Position numbers and translations under genes: made by a program
Shown: piece by piece, positions 1 to 11,075 of the stretch
Position numbering within the stretch: position 1 is the first letter of the stretch
Layout: every line of letters starts with the position of its first letter
Origin: Clusia tigrina
Lineage: Eukaryota; Arthropoda; Insecta; Diptera; Clusiidae
Reading direction: 5' to 3'
Assembly: GCA_920105625.2 (NCBI GenBank)
Contig: OV050032.1
Span: forward strand, 15,571,062-15,635,061
DNA length: 64,000 nucleotides
Notes under the pieces: model-generated
Told to the model about the DNA's origin: nothing
Database searches by the model: none
Seen by the model: only the letters and a program-made list of their open reading frames with translations

Positions 1-69
1 ATTAACTAATTTTGAAAGAAGAAAAAACTGTTTCCTCCTTGTTCCTTCTGCAGCCGTGCCAACACTGCA

Positions 70-895
70 TTTTTGTGCTTTAAAATTTTTGAGTCGAATA
101 ACCGCACTGGTTTATTAACCCACTTAGCTCACAAGCTCAGCACTAAAGCACGCTCTTATTTAATTTCCTGAGCCGCATAACCACATTGGTTTATTCGCTC
201 ACTAGCAAACAATTATTTGCACCAATTCTCGCTCTTACATAATTTTTGAGCCGCATAACCACATTGGTTTATTCGCTCACTAGCACGCAATTAATTGCAA
301 CAAAGCTCGCTATTATATAATTTTTTGAGCCGAATAACCACATTGGTTAATTCGCTCATTAGCACGAAATTATTTGCACCAATGCTCGCTCTTATATAAT
401 TTTTTGAGCCGAATAACCACATTGGTTAATTCGCTCATTAGCACGAAATTATTTGCACCAATGCTCGCTCTTATATAATTTTTTGGGCCGAATAACCACA
501 TTGGTTAATTCGCTCATTAGCACGAAATTATTTGCACCAATGCTCGCTCTTATATAATTTTTTGAGCCGAATAACCACATTGGTTAATTCGCTCACTAGC
601 ACGAAATTATTTGCACCAATGCTCCCTCAAATTTTAAATTTTTAGACGAATAACCGCACTGGTTTATTCGCTCATTTGCACATAATTTTCGCTCGCTCAT
701 AACTAAATTTTGAGACGAATAACCGCACTGGCCTATTCTCTCATTTGCACATAATTTTCGCTCGATCATTTTTAATTTTTTAGTTGAACCGCACTGGTTT
801 ATTCGCTCATTTGCACATAATTTTCGCTCGCTCATATTTAAATTTTGAGAAGAATAACCGCACTGGTTCATTCGCTCATTTGCACATAATATTCA
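70..895. repeat. 79-bp minisatellite, about 10-11 copies
   Basis: The unit carries a core like GAGCCGAATAACCACATTGG followed by TTCGCTCATTAGCAC. Core starts fall near 170, 248, 327, 406, 485, 564 and 643, a 78-79 bp step. After that the units shorten to about 68-72 bp. The central copies (about 330-640) are nearly identical and the edge copies are diverged, as expected when an array homogenises from the middle. Short open frames inside it are compositional. Confidence 0.9.
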
Positions 896-2069
896 GCACC
901 AAGCACGCGCACACGCAGCCATGCCACCTCACTGTCGGCCGCCAGCAAGGCGGCAGCCATAGCGCAGCATACTGCGCATCTCTATGACTGCGTCGCATAG
1001 TGCTTGCCTGCGCATATTGTACCCACCCCTAAATTCTTTTAGCTTTCTTGAAGCCCAATGCCCAATGCCTGTACCAATTTGTCGTATGTGCTTTGAGCAC
1101 ATACGCCCTTGGTCTATTATTTTTAAGCATTGCAGTGTTGGCTCTGCTCCTATAACTCCGTGGACTGTATTTTATCTTATTGTTCTATAATTTATTTGTT
1201 TCTTGAAATTTAGTCTATTTCTTTCTGTACCTGCCTGTGCTCTCATCGCTCTGCTCACATACCATATTATAAGTTCCGAATGCGTATTGCGCATTCAGCA
1301 ATTGATGCTCCTCTAGCGCTTTGCACTTGCTCTCTTTTTCCTTCCCGCAGGCACAACGGATCAAAGGAATTCAAAGGAAAGAAATAGCTATTACCTACCC
1401 TGCCAGTACACAATCGCACATACATGCATACATGCATGCATATACGATCTGCGTTTACATAGAGTCTGGTGTGATTTCATAGGAACGCTTAAAATAAAGG
1501 CGCAATTAAGTTTTGCACTTAATTTATGTATATACATAGCTACTTAATACTACAAACATACGCATGTATATGCGATCTTCTTTTACATGGCTCTGACGTC
1601 ATCTCAAATGAATGCCTAAATTAAAGACGCAATTTCATTTCGCACATATTTACTTATAGCTCTACTTAATATATGTACATATTCACATGCATCGCACCAT
1701 ACTTGCTGTATTGCATAGATCACTGGTACGATCCGGCTCGACATGGACCAATGTATCGAATCGACAATGAAACTATGGCAATACTTACTGCAATCCGACT
1801 TAAATCAAAACACAATTGTTTTAAGTGGAAAAGCATACGAAAAACCACTTTTTATTGCTCTTATAATTATGCACATACATATGTAGCTCAACAATAAGTC
1901 GGCATGTATGGGATGCATGTGTACAAAATATAATTGGAAACAAAACATTACTAGCACATACAGATATACATGTATATAAATATATAGAAAGACATATGTA
2001 TATTCAGCGAATGTATGTTTACAGAAATTGGCTCTAGGAATACCTGTGGCACCGCTCATACTTGCTCTT

Positions 2070-2112
<43 letters not shown>

Positions 2113-3409
2113 CTCCTGCTCTGCACCGCTCTCCTGGCTCAGCTCCCTGCACATGGATTCCGGCCCATATGCACTTAAAATATAAGTATGTATATTATAC
2201 ATATGTGTGCACTGCACATCACCACCGCACTGCTCCTTGCGATCTCTCGCACTGCTCCATTGGCACAACAGCACAGTTCCATCGTCAGAAACGAACTAAA
2301 CTTTCAAATACTCGCTGAACCTATTTTCGCTATGTGCGGAAACTCAAACGCATGGTTGCATTTGATACACATGTAAATCGTCACTGGGGGCTTAAAGCTC
2401 AATATATTTGTGGGACATCGTAGGACCAACACAAAAGTTCATTTGGAAAATATATCTTAAAAATAGGAACCACGTAAATACCGTGAAAGACACTGCGCTT
2501 TGCAGGCGCTCGCATCTGATAGTTGTCACGCTGGCGACTCCATACCAATCTCTCATAAAGTACTGAATGTAGAATTTGTCGCTCCAAATATGGATACTTA
2601 CACGCCCATTATTCCATATACAAAATACTTACCTCATTTCAATAGTGGCGGCTGGAAGTTTGTCGTCACAGAAAATCAGAGCTCATATTAACATGTTCCG
2701 GTTTTATGCACGAACCAACTGATGGTTTGTGTGTTCTGCTTCCCCACCTCTTTTTATGGTGCTAATCGTAGTTGTTCCCAAATGCTCACAGTTATAGGCA
2801 TGGCAAAAAAATGATATCGTTCGGGCCTATTTCTGCACACATGCACAGCATTTCACATGGTCAAGTGAGTGTTCTATAATATGCCTCACCGATCAAAGTC
2901 TTTATAGAACTTGAGTTCATGCTATTCCCGGACTATTTTTCTATTAAATTTTTACAATGCACGAAAAGAGTTTTGTAGATTTCTCTGGCTACTTAATATA
3001 AAGCAATTGCTGGGTCGCCATTTCGTCTGAAATATCATACTCTTCGCATAAGAATAGGCCGTACTTTAATTAAAGACTCCTGAGGAAACCCATTGCTTTC
3101 ATCCCTTCCAAACGCAATTTAAATGCAGAATTTGTATAGAAGCATACTCGTATATTTTAAGATCACACTCCTAATTGTGCTGCGTTGCCGGGAATGTGAT
3201 TATTTAATTTCGGGCTAGTCACGTTGAAGAGTAAAAGGGTAAATTATCAGAGTAAACTACTAAAAACTCAATAATTAGGGATTATTTGGACCATTTTAAT
3301 CGGTTGCCCGCCATTAAACGGCACTTAACTCTGTTATGAATACCTTCTCAGCAACAACAACTACAACAATTAGGAAAACAGATCATAAAAATGCATTTAA
3401 GTAAATTAG
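896..3409. other. gene-free flank with simple repeats
   Basis: No coding exon could be supported. About 1430-1560 and 1560-1690 look like two diverged copies of one roughly 125-bp segment; both contain a GATCT..TTTACAT block and a later CGCAATT block. A pure TA dinucleotide run lies at about 2070-2111. The remainder is unremarkable AT-rich sequence. Confidence 0.5.
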
Positions 3410-3426
3410 ACGCAATCATAAATCAC

Positions 3427-3432
3427 TTTATT
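3427..3432 (-). terminator. poly(A) signal of the RASSF9/10 gene
   Basis: AATAAA on the minus strand, about 330 bases beyond the stop codon at 3760. It is the first canonical signal found there. The implied 3' UTR includes a (CA)n run at about 3528-3570. Confidence 0.6.
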
Positions 3433-3759
3433 TGGTTAATTAACAATAATTTGGTAAACATTTAAATTCATTTTTCCGAATGCCCCATTCAACACACATG
3501 CTCAAACACACACGCACTCCCAGAGGCACGCACACACACACACACACACGCACGTACTCATACCCGCACACACATACTTTGTATTACATATGGTACAACG
3601 GCAGGGCCTCAAAGGCAATTTTGCTGAATGCTCGCCACTGATACGAAAGAAAGTGTTGAGGAATTGAGCAATGCAACAGTTTGCCCACATCGATGGAGGC
3701 GGCGCACGGTTGCAGGCAGCAGACCATTAAGCAGACGGACAGACAAAGGGAAGACGCAT

Positions 3760-6700
3760 TCACACCAAAGTGCCCAGCCGTGTGATGTCGACATTCATGT
3801 CCACGGGCGACTGCAGACCGCGGCCACTGCCGCTGCCGCCGCCGCCGCCACCAACATAGTTGCTGGTGGCCTGCTGCTGATTGCTCGCACTCGCACTCGC
3901 ACTCGCACTCGCACTGGCTTTGGCATTGGAACTGTGGATTAGAGTTGCCGTAGCTGCCGCTGCGGCTGCTTCGGGCTGAGTGAGAGATACCGGATCAAAC
4001 ATTTGCTTCTGCACCGTCTTCGTACTGTTCGCGTGCAGCGCCAGTGTATTCTTATCGATGAGCGGCTGTGATTGCAGGTGGATCTGCATCAGTGGCAACG
4101 AGAGCGGCATCGGCTGTGGCACGGCCCTCGTAGTGCTGCAGTAACTTTCCGCATTGCCGCCGCAATGATGTATACGACTAATTGGGTAATTAGTCTGCTG
4201 CAGCGCCGGTGGTATTGGCGTCAATCTTGCTGCTTTTAGCAGAGTTAGGGCTGGCGTTGCTGGTAGTGGCACTGCTGTGGCTACTGGCTTGGCAATAAGC
4301 TTTTGTAGATTCAGGAGATCATGTTCGGCAGAGTGCATCTGGCGTTGATACAGTTTTTGCTGTTGCTGCTGCTGTGATTGTGTTGCTTGAAAAGCTCCGC
4401 TTGGCTGATTATTGCAGCTGGCAGCCTGCAAATCGTTAGCCATTTTAGTGCTGGCCTCTTCCTGCGGCTGCTGGTGATGATGGTGATGCTCGTGTTGATT
4501 ACTTGCTTCCAAAGTTATTTGTTTACTCCTCGGCATGCAGTCAGCTTCATTAGCAGCCGCCATAGTTGTTGTGTTTGCTGTGGGCGCTGCTGGCGTGGTT
4601 ACTACGAGTCCCGGCATTGTTGGTGCTGTCGCCTCCGAAAGCTCCTGACTCAATTGCTCCAAAACGGAAAGTTTCTGCTTTAGGCGCTCATTCGATGTAA
4701 CTAGATTATCCTCCACTTTGCGTATGTCGGCGTGCTTCAGTGCAAGGGCCGTGTCGAGTGAGTCGATTTGCTGCAGCACCTCGTTTTTGGTGTGGTAGAC
4801 CCGCTTCACCTGATGTTTGCGTATTTTCGCGTGCAACTTCACCAGCAGCTCCTCCTCGCGTTGCAGCTGCTTATTAATCGCATACACCTTCTCCAGCCAG
4901 TGTATTTGTAATTCGATGTCCTTTTGATTGCTGCCAGCTGCCGCCGCCGATGTTGACGATGATGATGTTTGCTGCTGAGCTGTGGTGGTGGCGGGGGTGT
5001 GCTTTTCAATCGTCGCCTCGCTGGAATTTTTCGTTACGCTCGCATCCTTGCGTTTTTTACGTTGTTTGCGTTGGAGGCTCTTTTGTGCTGACGTTGTTTT
5101 TATTGCCACTGTTGCTCCTCCTGTTGTTTTTGTTGTTAGCGGCAGCGGCGGCGGCGTTGTTGTTATTATTGTTGTTGTTGTTGCAGGGAAATTGTGATAT
5201 GGTTCATCTATATGCAAAATTATGGAAATTTTCAAAATAAAGATATAAAATTTTTATATTTGGTGTATTGTTAACGTTACTTTTTATTATTATGCATGTG
5301 AACACTGACTTCAATGGGCGTTGTGTATGCTAAGAGGAGGCGAGGGTGGAGTTAAATGTGCATCACAGAGAGCAGTCTCTTGCTGATTGAAGAATGTGAT
5401 AATGCGAAATTGTGCCAGCATAAAAGAATGTTAAATCAGGGAAAATATTTTACAAACACATTCAAAGTTGGCTTATATTGCTTTGAGTTCAATGAATGCA
5501 GAGACCTGAAAGGCTGTACACGGCCATGATCCACACTGAGGGCTTGTCCTGCAATCAAACATGGAATGACTGCATGTAAACGACCACCTTTCCATGTGGC
5601 TGACTATGGCCACATTCAACATATCTGGACGAGACAGAAAGTCTGAAATTGCAAGTCACTTAACGACTGATTTCGTGCGTGACTAGGGACGGGCGGAAGA
5701 GTGCTACGTGATAACAGCAATGAGATGTACTAGGATTAGGCTAGAGCAGGGGATAAAAACAAGTGCATGCATCTCAGAGACCCAGAAGGAAACTTTTGTT
5801 AAAATCAACTGCTATGAATACTCGAAAATTGACAACGAAGTTGAAGAAGATCGGGCGTTATTTTAGGTAAGGATTTTCTGCAATCTTGCCACGGTCAGGG
5901 TACATCAAGAAAGTAACTGGGTTAGCTCCTTTATATGATTCATGCCTCCACCTTCTAAACTGTGAGCAAACACTTAACCTTTATTACCCAAGAGGAATCA
6001 GCATATGAATGCAAATGAGTTCATCTCGAAGAGACACATCGTAAAACGCATATCTAAATTGTCCAGTTGAGCAGTGCTTGTGATGCCCATAAGTTAACTA
6101 TATAGTGCATATATATAGAAATATTTGATTCAGTAGTACCAGCAGAGTAGAGTTAGTCATGTCCGTCTGTGGCCACTCTTCTCCGACACCGCTTGAAACA
6201 TTTTAAAGAAACTTGCTATAACCACTGCGTCAACTTTCAAACAGAACTGGATTATTACAAGACGCAAATTGGTCCAAGAACACTTCGACCTCTTATATAC
6301 GCAATTATGGACACCACATTCAAAAGCACCCCATTCAGGCTCCCTTTGATGATACTCGTATGCTGATAAAACTTGGCAAAAAGTACACTTGGTATCTGCA
6401 AGGCCTTATATACTCCTACATAGGCGGCAGATCTGTTTGACTGTCGTATACACCATTCACAACAAGATAATGCTAGTGTAATATGTGGGAGTGGTGTAAC
6501 GATAAATGCATTATACGAGTAGTTCCATTATAATGTTCCTTATATATAACCCCGGGATCTATAGAAGATTTGTTCGAAAAGAATTGTATAAAGGCACATT
6601 ACGCATCTTCAAGTTGGGTCAAAGCTCAACTGGCACATCCCAACATATGGAAATTTACAATATGTTCCAAGGAAGGTGTGGTAAACTGGAATTTTTAGTA

Positions 6701-9045
6701 TTAAAGCACACTTTGAGGACTCGAATATGAGTATGTGATCAATCGTTGAAGTTGCTCTGTCTTCGCACCATTCTCACATGTTGCAGAGCATCTCCTACTA
6801 GGTCTAACCTGAATTCAGTCTTATTTACGAGATTCATATTATGGCCAACGTATAATTTATATGGAACCGGGAGAAGTGACCAATTATCATCGCTCCTATT
6901 TTAGGTCAATCATGCACTCGTATAGTTCCTCTGTGCAAAGGACGAGAGGCAAAACTAAGATTAGCTTTAAATACAATTAGAGCCGTAATGAAACTACGTT
7001 CCCTAAATCAACAAGCGAGTATATTTTATTTAAATGGGAACTAAGGCAATTCCTTACTCTTCGGTAACCTATCAAGAATCGTGATGGACTGCCAAGTATA
7101 TGCCATAGAGGCGAATCTTAGACACACATTGTAGCCCAGTTTTCTTTTTCACCCCTTTCACCAATTGAGGTTTCTCTAAACTAAACTAAATATTATTAGG
7201 CCGCGTTTTTACTACGTCACAATAGTAGCAACATTTCATACAAAACAATTCAGCCTCAATAAATGCTCCAACACTTTCATTGACTTCTGCATGTTTATCT
7301 TGGCATGCTACGGAAAATCCTCTTCAATGACTCCAATTCCATTCTGGGTTCTTTTCATTGAACTTTAGTACTTCGGGTATTAAAAATACTCTGGATATGT
7401 CGTGACAGTTGGTTGCTTTCGTATTTCATTATATTAACAGATGATTCCTGTATGAGAGATGTTTGATTTTCCCCTTGGTTTTAGACCATCTTCACTTTAA
7501 CATTGATTTAAATCATTCCTAATAAAATTCAATGCAATTCTGTTGAAATTCTGAGAAACGTAGCTTGTTGTCCGGCCTTTAGAGCAGACTTTATTTTTGT
7601 TGGAATATAGCATGCGTTTACGTGGCATGAACTACCGTCACTGGATGCTAAAATGAATGCTCGAGTCTCAAAGTGGCAAGTTTACGAATAGTACCGAAAG
7701 TGAACTAGTTAGGTTAGGTTAACGTGGACCACCTCACTCAGACCACCATGGGTCCATTGTGAACTAGAAGTTTCTTAGTATATGTGACGCGAACCAACCT
7801 ATACAGGCAGGACTATACCATGGAAATAATCCTGACTTTGGAAAAATCTGAAGGGAAAGTATTCCTCTTCTGTCCGGCCCTAAACTATATTTTCCTGCTT
7901 CAAGTATAATCCAGTTTGACAAAGATATTGATGATGGCCTTATTGAGCGGTGTTTTGGATCACTATTTTGTTGTGCGGACACACAATTGTAGCTGCAACA
8001 TCCAAACGTAAACGTATGTTGGCATTATCCTCGTGGATATACTTCTATATAGGTGTAAAAAATTAGAAAACGAAAAATAAGTACCTATAAAAATCTCCAC
8101 GCCATCTGGAAACTCTGGCTCTGCGTCAGCTTCATCCAGACCCTTTAAATACGTCTCCAGCAGATAATTTTTACCTAACTCACGCTCACGTACGCGATGC
8201 TTCTCCTCCTCAATTTTGGATATTTGACGTTCCTTCTCCCTGCAGGAAATTACAAAATATGATGTGAAAGAAATGAAATGAAGTGGAAGTAAGGAAATAA
8301 GTAGAGGGGAGAGTAAAGAAAAGCATAGCAAAGCGAGGCAAGGCAACGAAACGGAAGCCTTTGCTGCATGCAAACAAAATGCGTAGAAACGTACCTCAGC
8401 AGGGACAGCTGGCGATGTATGGTCTCGTCCTGGGCCAGAATAATTTTCAGCAGCCGCTCATTAGCGGCATTGTGGCACTGCGACAATTTCGGATGCAGCG
8501 TATTGGCCTGCGCGAGCCAATTAGACGATTTGTGTTTCCGGCGGCGAAATTTGGCGCTTCGCGAACTGCCCACCGGGCTGCCCATGCCGCTGTCCTTGTC
8601 GGTGGACAGCAGCGACGAGACTTGCGTGCTGACGAGCGGCGAGGAGACCAGGCGCCGTAACAGCAGCTCGCACTGCTGGAAAAATAGAATAGAAATGTAG
8701 AGCGGAAATATTGGTTACAACAAATTGAAATTGAAGTGTGTGTTAATTGCGTGACTTGTCTGAAAAGTGTGGCAACATTGCGCAAATGCCTCAAAAGAGA
8801 TTACAACAACATAAACGAGTCTAAAGAAAAGTTTGTGCTTTGTTGGATTAAAAAAGTGCGTTCGTAATGCAATTTGAAAAGTTGAGAACAGGAAGTGCAG
8901 GCGACGTGGAGCATGAATTCCAAGCACACAGTACGAGTGGCAGCGGGCGCGTTGCGTGACCTGTCTGCAGGCGCTCGTCCGTGTGTGTGAGGTATTTCTG
9001 TCTGTCTGTTCGTCGTAGAGTGGCCTTTTAGGGGGTACGCGTAAG

Positions 9046-9080
<35 letters not shown>

Positions 9081-9508
9081 TGTATGTTTGAATATAAGTG
9101 CGACTGTGTGTTAAAGAAAGGTGCGACTGTGGTAGGGGTAGAGTAGTCAAAGCGCCCAAGGTAATTTGAGGCATGATTTTACCTCTTTTCTGGCTGGTAA
9201 ACCTTTCGATGGCAGCACATCAAAAACTTTTGCACTTCCGTCCAAGTATTCCTCGCAGTGCCGATGTTGCTTCACAATAACGTACTCGATTGCAAGGGCA
9301 GCAATGTTGTTGCTGGTGGTGTTGTTTATGTTGTTGTTGTTGTTGTTATTGTTTATGTTGTTGTTTATGTTGTTATTGTTGCTGTTGCATTCTTCTTTGG
9401 TATTTGTCGTTGATTGATTGATGGCATTATTGCCGTTATTGTTAGCGTTGTTGGTGGCATGGTTAGGCGAGTTATTGCTGTGGTGGTAGTTGGTGCTGCT
9501 GCTGCTGC

Positions 9509-9542
<34 letters not shown>

Positions 9543-9561
9543 GATGATGTTGTTGTTGTTT

Positions 9562-9597
<36 letters not shown>

Positions 9598-10058
9598 TTG
9601 CTACTACTGCTCTTTGTATTTTTATTAACATCATTCGCATTTACCATATCGCTGTCAGGGAACAACTGCGGTCCGTCCTGATAATTGAGCAACGCACGGA
9701 TAAGATCGGTGCACGTTGTATTCACGTCCACGCCTGATATCCAGTGCTTCTCTCCATTCACCCAAATTGATACATTGTCCGAGAGTGTTTCCATTGAATC
9801 GCACGAATCGGTCTCATAATCATCCTCAGCCGCATCCACGTCCACATGAACATCCGCGTGCACATGCTCGTGTACGAGTACATGCTCGGCTGGTATTGTA
9901 TTGTTGCTGCTGCTGCCGCTGCAGTGGTTGATGTTGTTGTTGTTGTTGTTGTTGTTCTTATCGTTGTTGCAGTCGTATTCCAGCTGTTTGTTGTTGGCAT
10001 CCTGCTCCAAGTATAGTATCCCATTGGAGTAGCCAACGGCTTCAGTGGCTGCGGCCAT
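3760..10058 (-). CDS. meru: RASSF9/10-type Ras-association protein (Meru orthologue)
   Basis: Four coding exons: 10058-9183, 8675-8395, 8239-8085 and 5207-3760, with GT-AG junctions and matching phases (0, 2, 1), giving 919 aa. Start is the ATG at 10058 in good context (AAAATGG). The RA domain starts near residue 95 (VSIWVNGEKHWISGV, then TTCTDLIRALL) and resumes near 258 (IEYVIVKQHRHCEEYLDG). Between the halves lie about 115 Asn/Ser-rich residues. Helical segments follow in exons 2-3, then a basic KQRKKRK patch and a long coiled coil at about 533-628. The tail is rich in Gln, Ala and His. The C terminus GTLV fits a class I PDZ ligand. Known: Drosophila Meru links planar polarity (Fz/Dsh) to Bazooka in sensory-organ precursors. 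The orthology call is inference from the domain order. The last intron (2.9 kb) is by far the longest. Confidence 0.88.
5208..8084 (-). other. long last intron of the RASSF9/10 gene
   Basis: This 2.9-kb intron has no supported exon. Short frames in it lack homology and flanking splice sites. Its only recognised content is a non-LTR retrotransposon 3' tag near 7706-7762. Confidence 0.6.
7706..7762 (-). mobile_element. 3'-end tag of a non-LTR retrotransposon
   Basis: Read on the minus strand, a CACAATGGACCC block is followed by GTGGTCTGAGTGAG and then AACCTAACCTAAC. The same arrangement occurs at 17761-17846, and a variant follows recognisable retrotransposon coding sequence at 22128-22190. 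It is a short 5'-truncated scrap. Confidence 0.6.
9049..9078. repeat. (TG)n microsatellite in an intron
   Basis: About 14 uninterrupted TG units in the first coding intron of the RASSF9/10 gene, between the exons ending at 9183 and starting at 8675. Confidence 0.8.
9310..9610 (-). repeat. polyAsn-coding trinucleotide tract
   Basis: An imperfect GTT/ATT-type trinucleotide run on the plus strand. Read on the coding (minus) strand it gives mainly AAC/AAT codons, with AGC codons for a Ser run. It lies wholly inside coding exon 1 and in frame, producing the Asn/Ser-rich block inside the RA domain. Plus-strand frames through it are repeat artefacts. Confidence 0.85.
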
Positions 10059-10898
10059 TTTCGTTAATAGCAATTGACGTTCAGCTGCCGTTCAGCCGTT
10101 TCTCGTTGGAGTGTATTATGTCCTGAAATGTGATGTGATTAGAAAGTATGTCGCATGTAAACTTGTAAACGTATTCGTGTGGGTAAGTGTGTGTGTGTGT
10201 AAGTGTGTGTGTGTGTGTGTGAGAAGAAAAAGACAGAGTATATGTGTGTATTTGTATTATGTATTATGTATACTATATTTTCAAAGGATCTATAAACAGA
10301 GGAGTACACTTAAAATTATTTGCCAACGATTTGAATACCAGCTTAGTGAATGTGGAAGAGGGGGTAGTACGTCACAGTGTAGAGTATACCTTAGAGGCCG
10401 CGCAGCAATACGCCATCAATCAATTGAATCAATCAATCCAAAGAAACTTGTGCGCACTTGTATGTTTAGATGGCAAATTGATTGTTTGCGGTAGACTCAC
10501 ACCTACGAAAGCATATGCAAAGAAGTTGTAAGCGCGGCTGTTCAGACCGCAAAATGTACTGGCAGCCGTGGAGTTATGGCAGGACTATCAGCCAGTAAGG
10601 TGGGCTGAGCGAAATTTATACAGCGAAATGTATAAATTGGATACGAGTAGTTTCAAAAGGAAGGATAATCGCGGTCGTAGGAGAGGGAGAGGTTGCTTAT
10701 TATTGTACAGCAATATCTCTCTCACCAAAAAATTTTGTCTGTCATTGAGTACATATAGCCTTCTAACTTTCGGGCACAGAGAACGGACCCTAACTAACTA
10801 GGGATCGAAAAAGACAATTTCAGATACTAAAGGAAAGCTTCTTCCTTTTTCGCATTTCTTAATCATCACCGTAATTAATATGACTGCAACGGCAAATG

Positions 10899-10962
10899 CT
10901 TCATATCCTCATACGTATATATACCTTCATATCCGCATACGTATATGTATGAGGATATGAAG
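10899..10962. repeat. perfect 16-bp inverted repeat
   Basis: CTTCATATCCTCATAC at 10899-10914 is mirrored exactly by GTATGAGGATATGAAG at 10947-10962, leaving a 32-bp loop that contains a related CTTCATATCCGCATAC. It abuts the tail side of the SINE fragment that follows. Confidence 0.85.
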
Positions 10963-11075
10963 GGTATGGGGAATGAGCACTACCAACTGATGCCTTCGAC
11001 TCGAATTGAAAAAGATGTTTTTGAAAGAAGCTTTTTTGAGACCAAGCCCTCGGTAGGAAGCACGTTCTTGGAGGA
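10960..11075 (-). mobile_element. SINE fragment (tRNA head lost)
   Basis: Read on the minus strand, it contains GGGCTTGGTCTC, a GCTTCTTTC block, CTTTTTCAATTCGAGTCGAAGGC and GCTCATTCCCC, in the same order as the body of the full SINE at 24735-24965. The tRNA-like head with A and B boxes is missing or too decayed to see, so this is a 5'-truncated copy. Confidence 0.65.

Noticed and set aside
3628..5240. Plus-strand frames opposite the RASSF9/10 last exon
   Set aside because: Antisense shadows of a repeat-rich coding exon. The minus frame carries the coiled coil and joins in phase to the other exons.
10058..10073. An upstream in-frame start five codons before the RASSF9/10 ATG
   Set aside because: That codon is TTG. 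The ATG at 10058 has a good context and is preferred.
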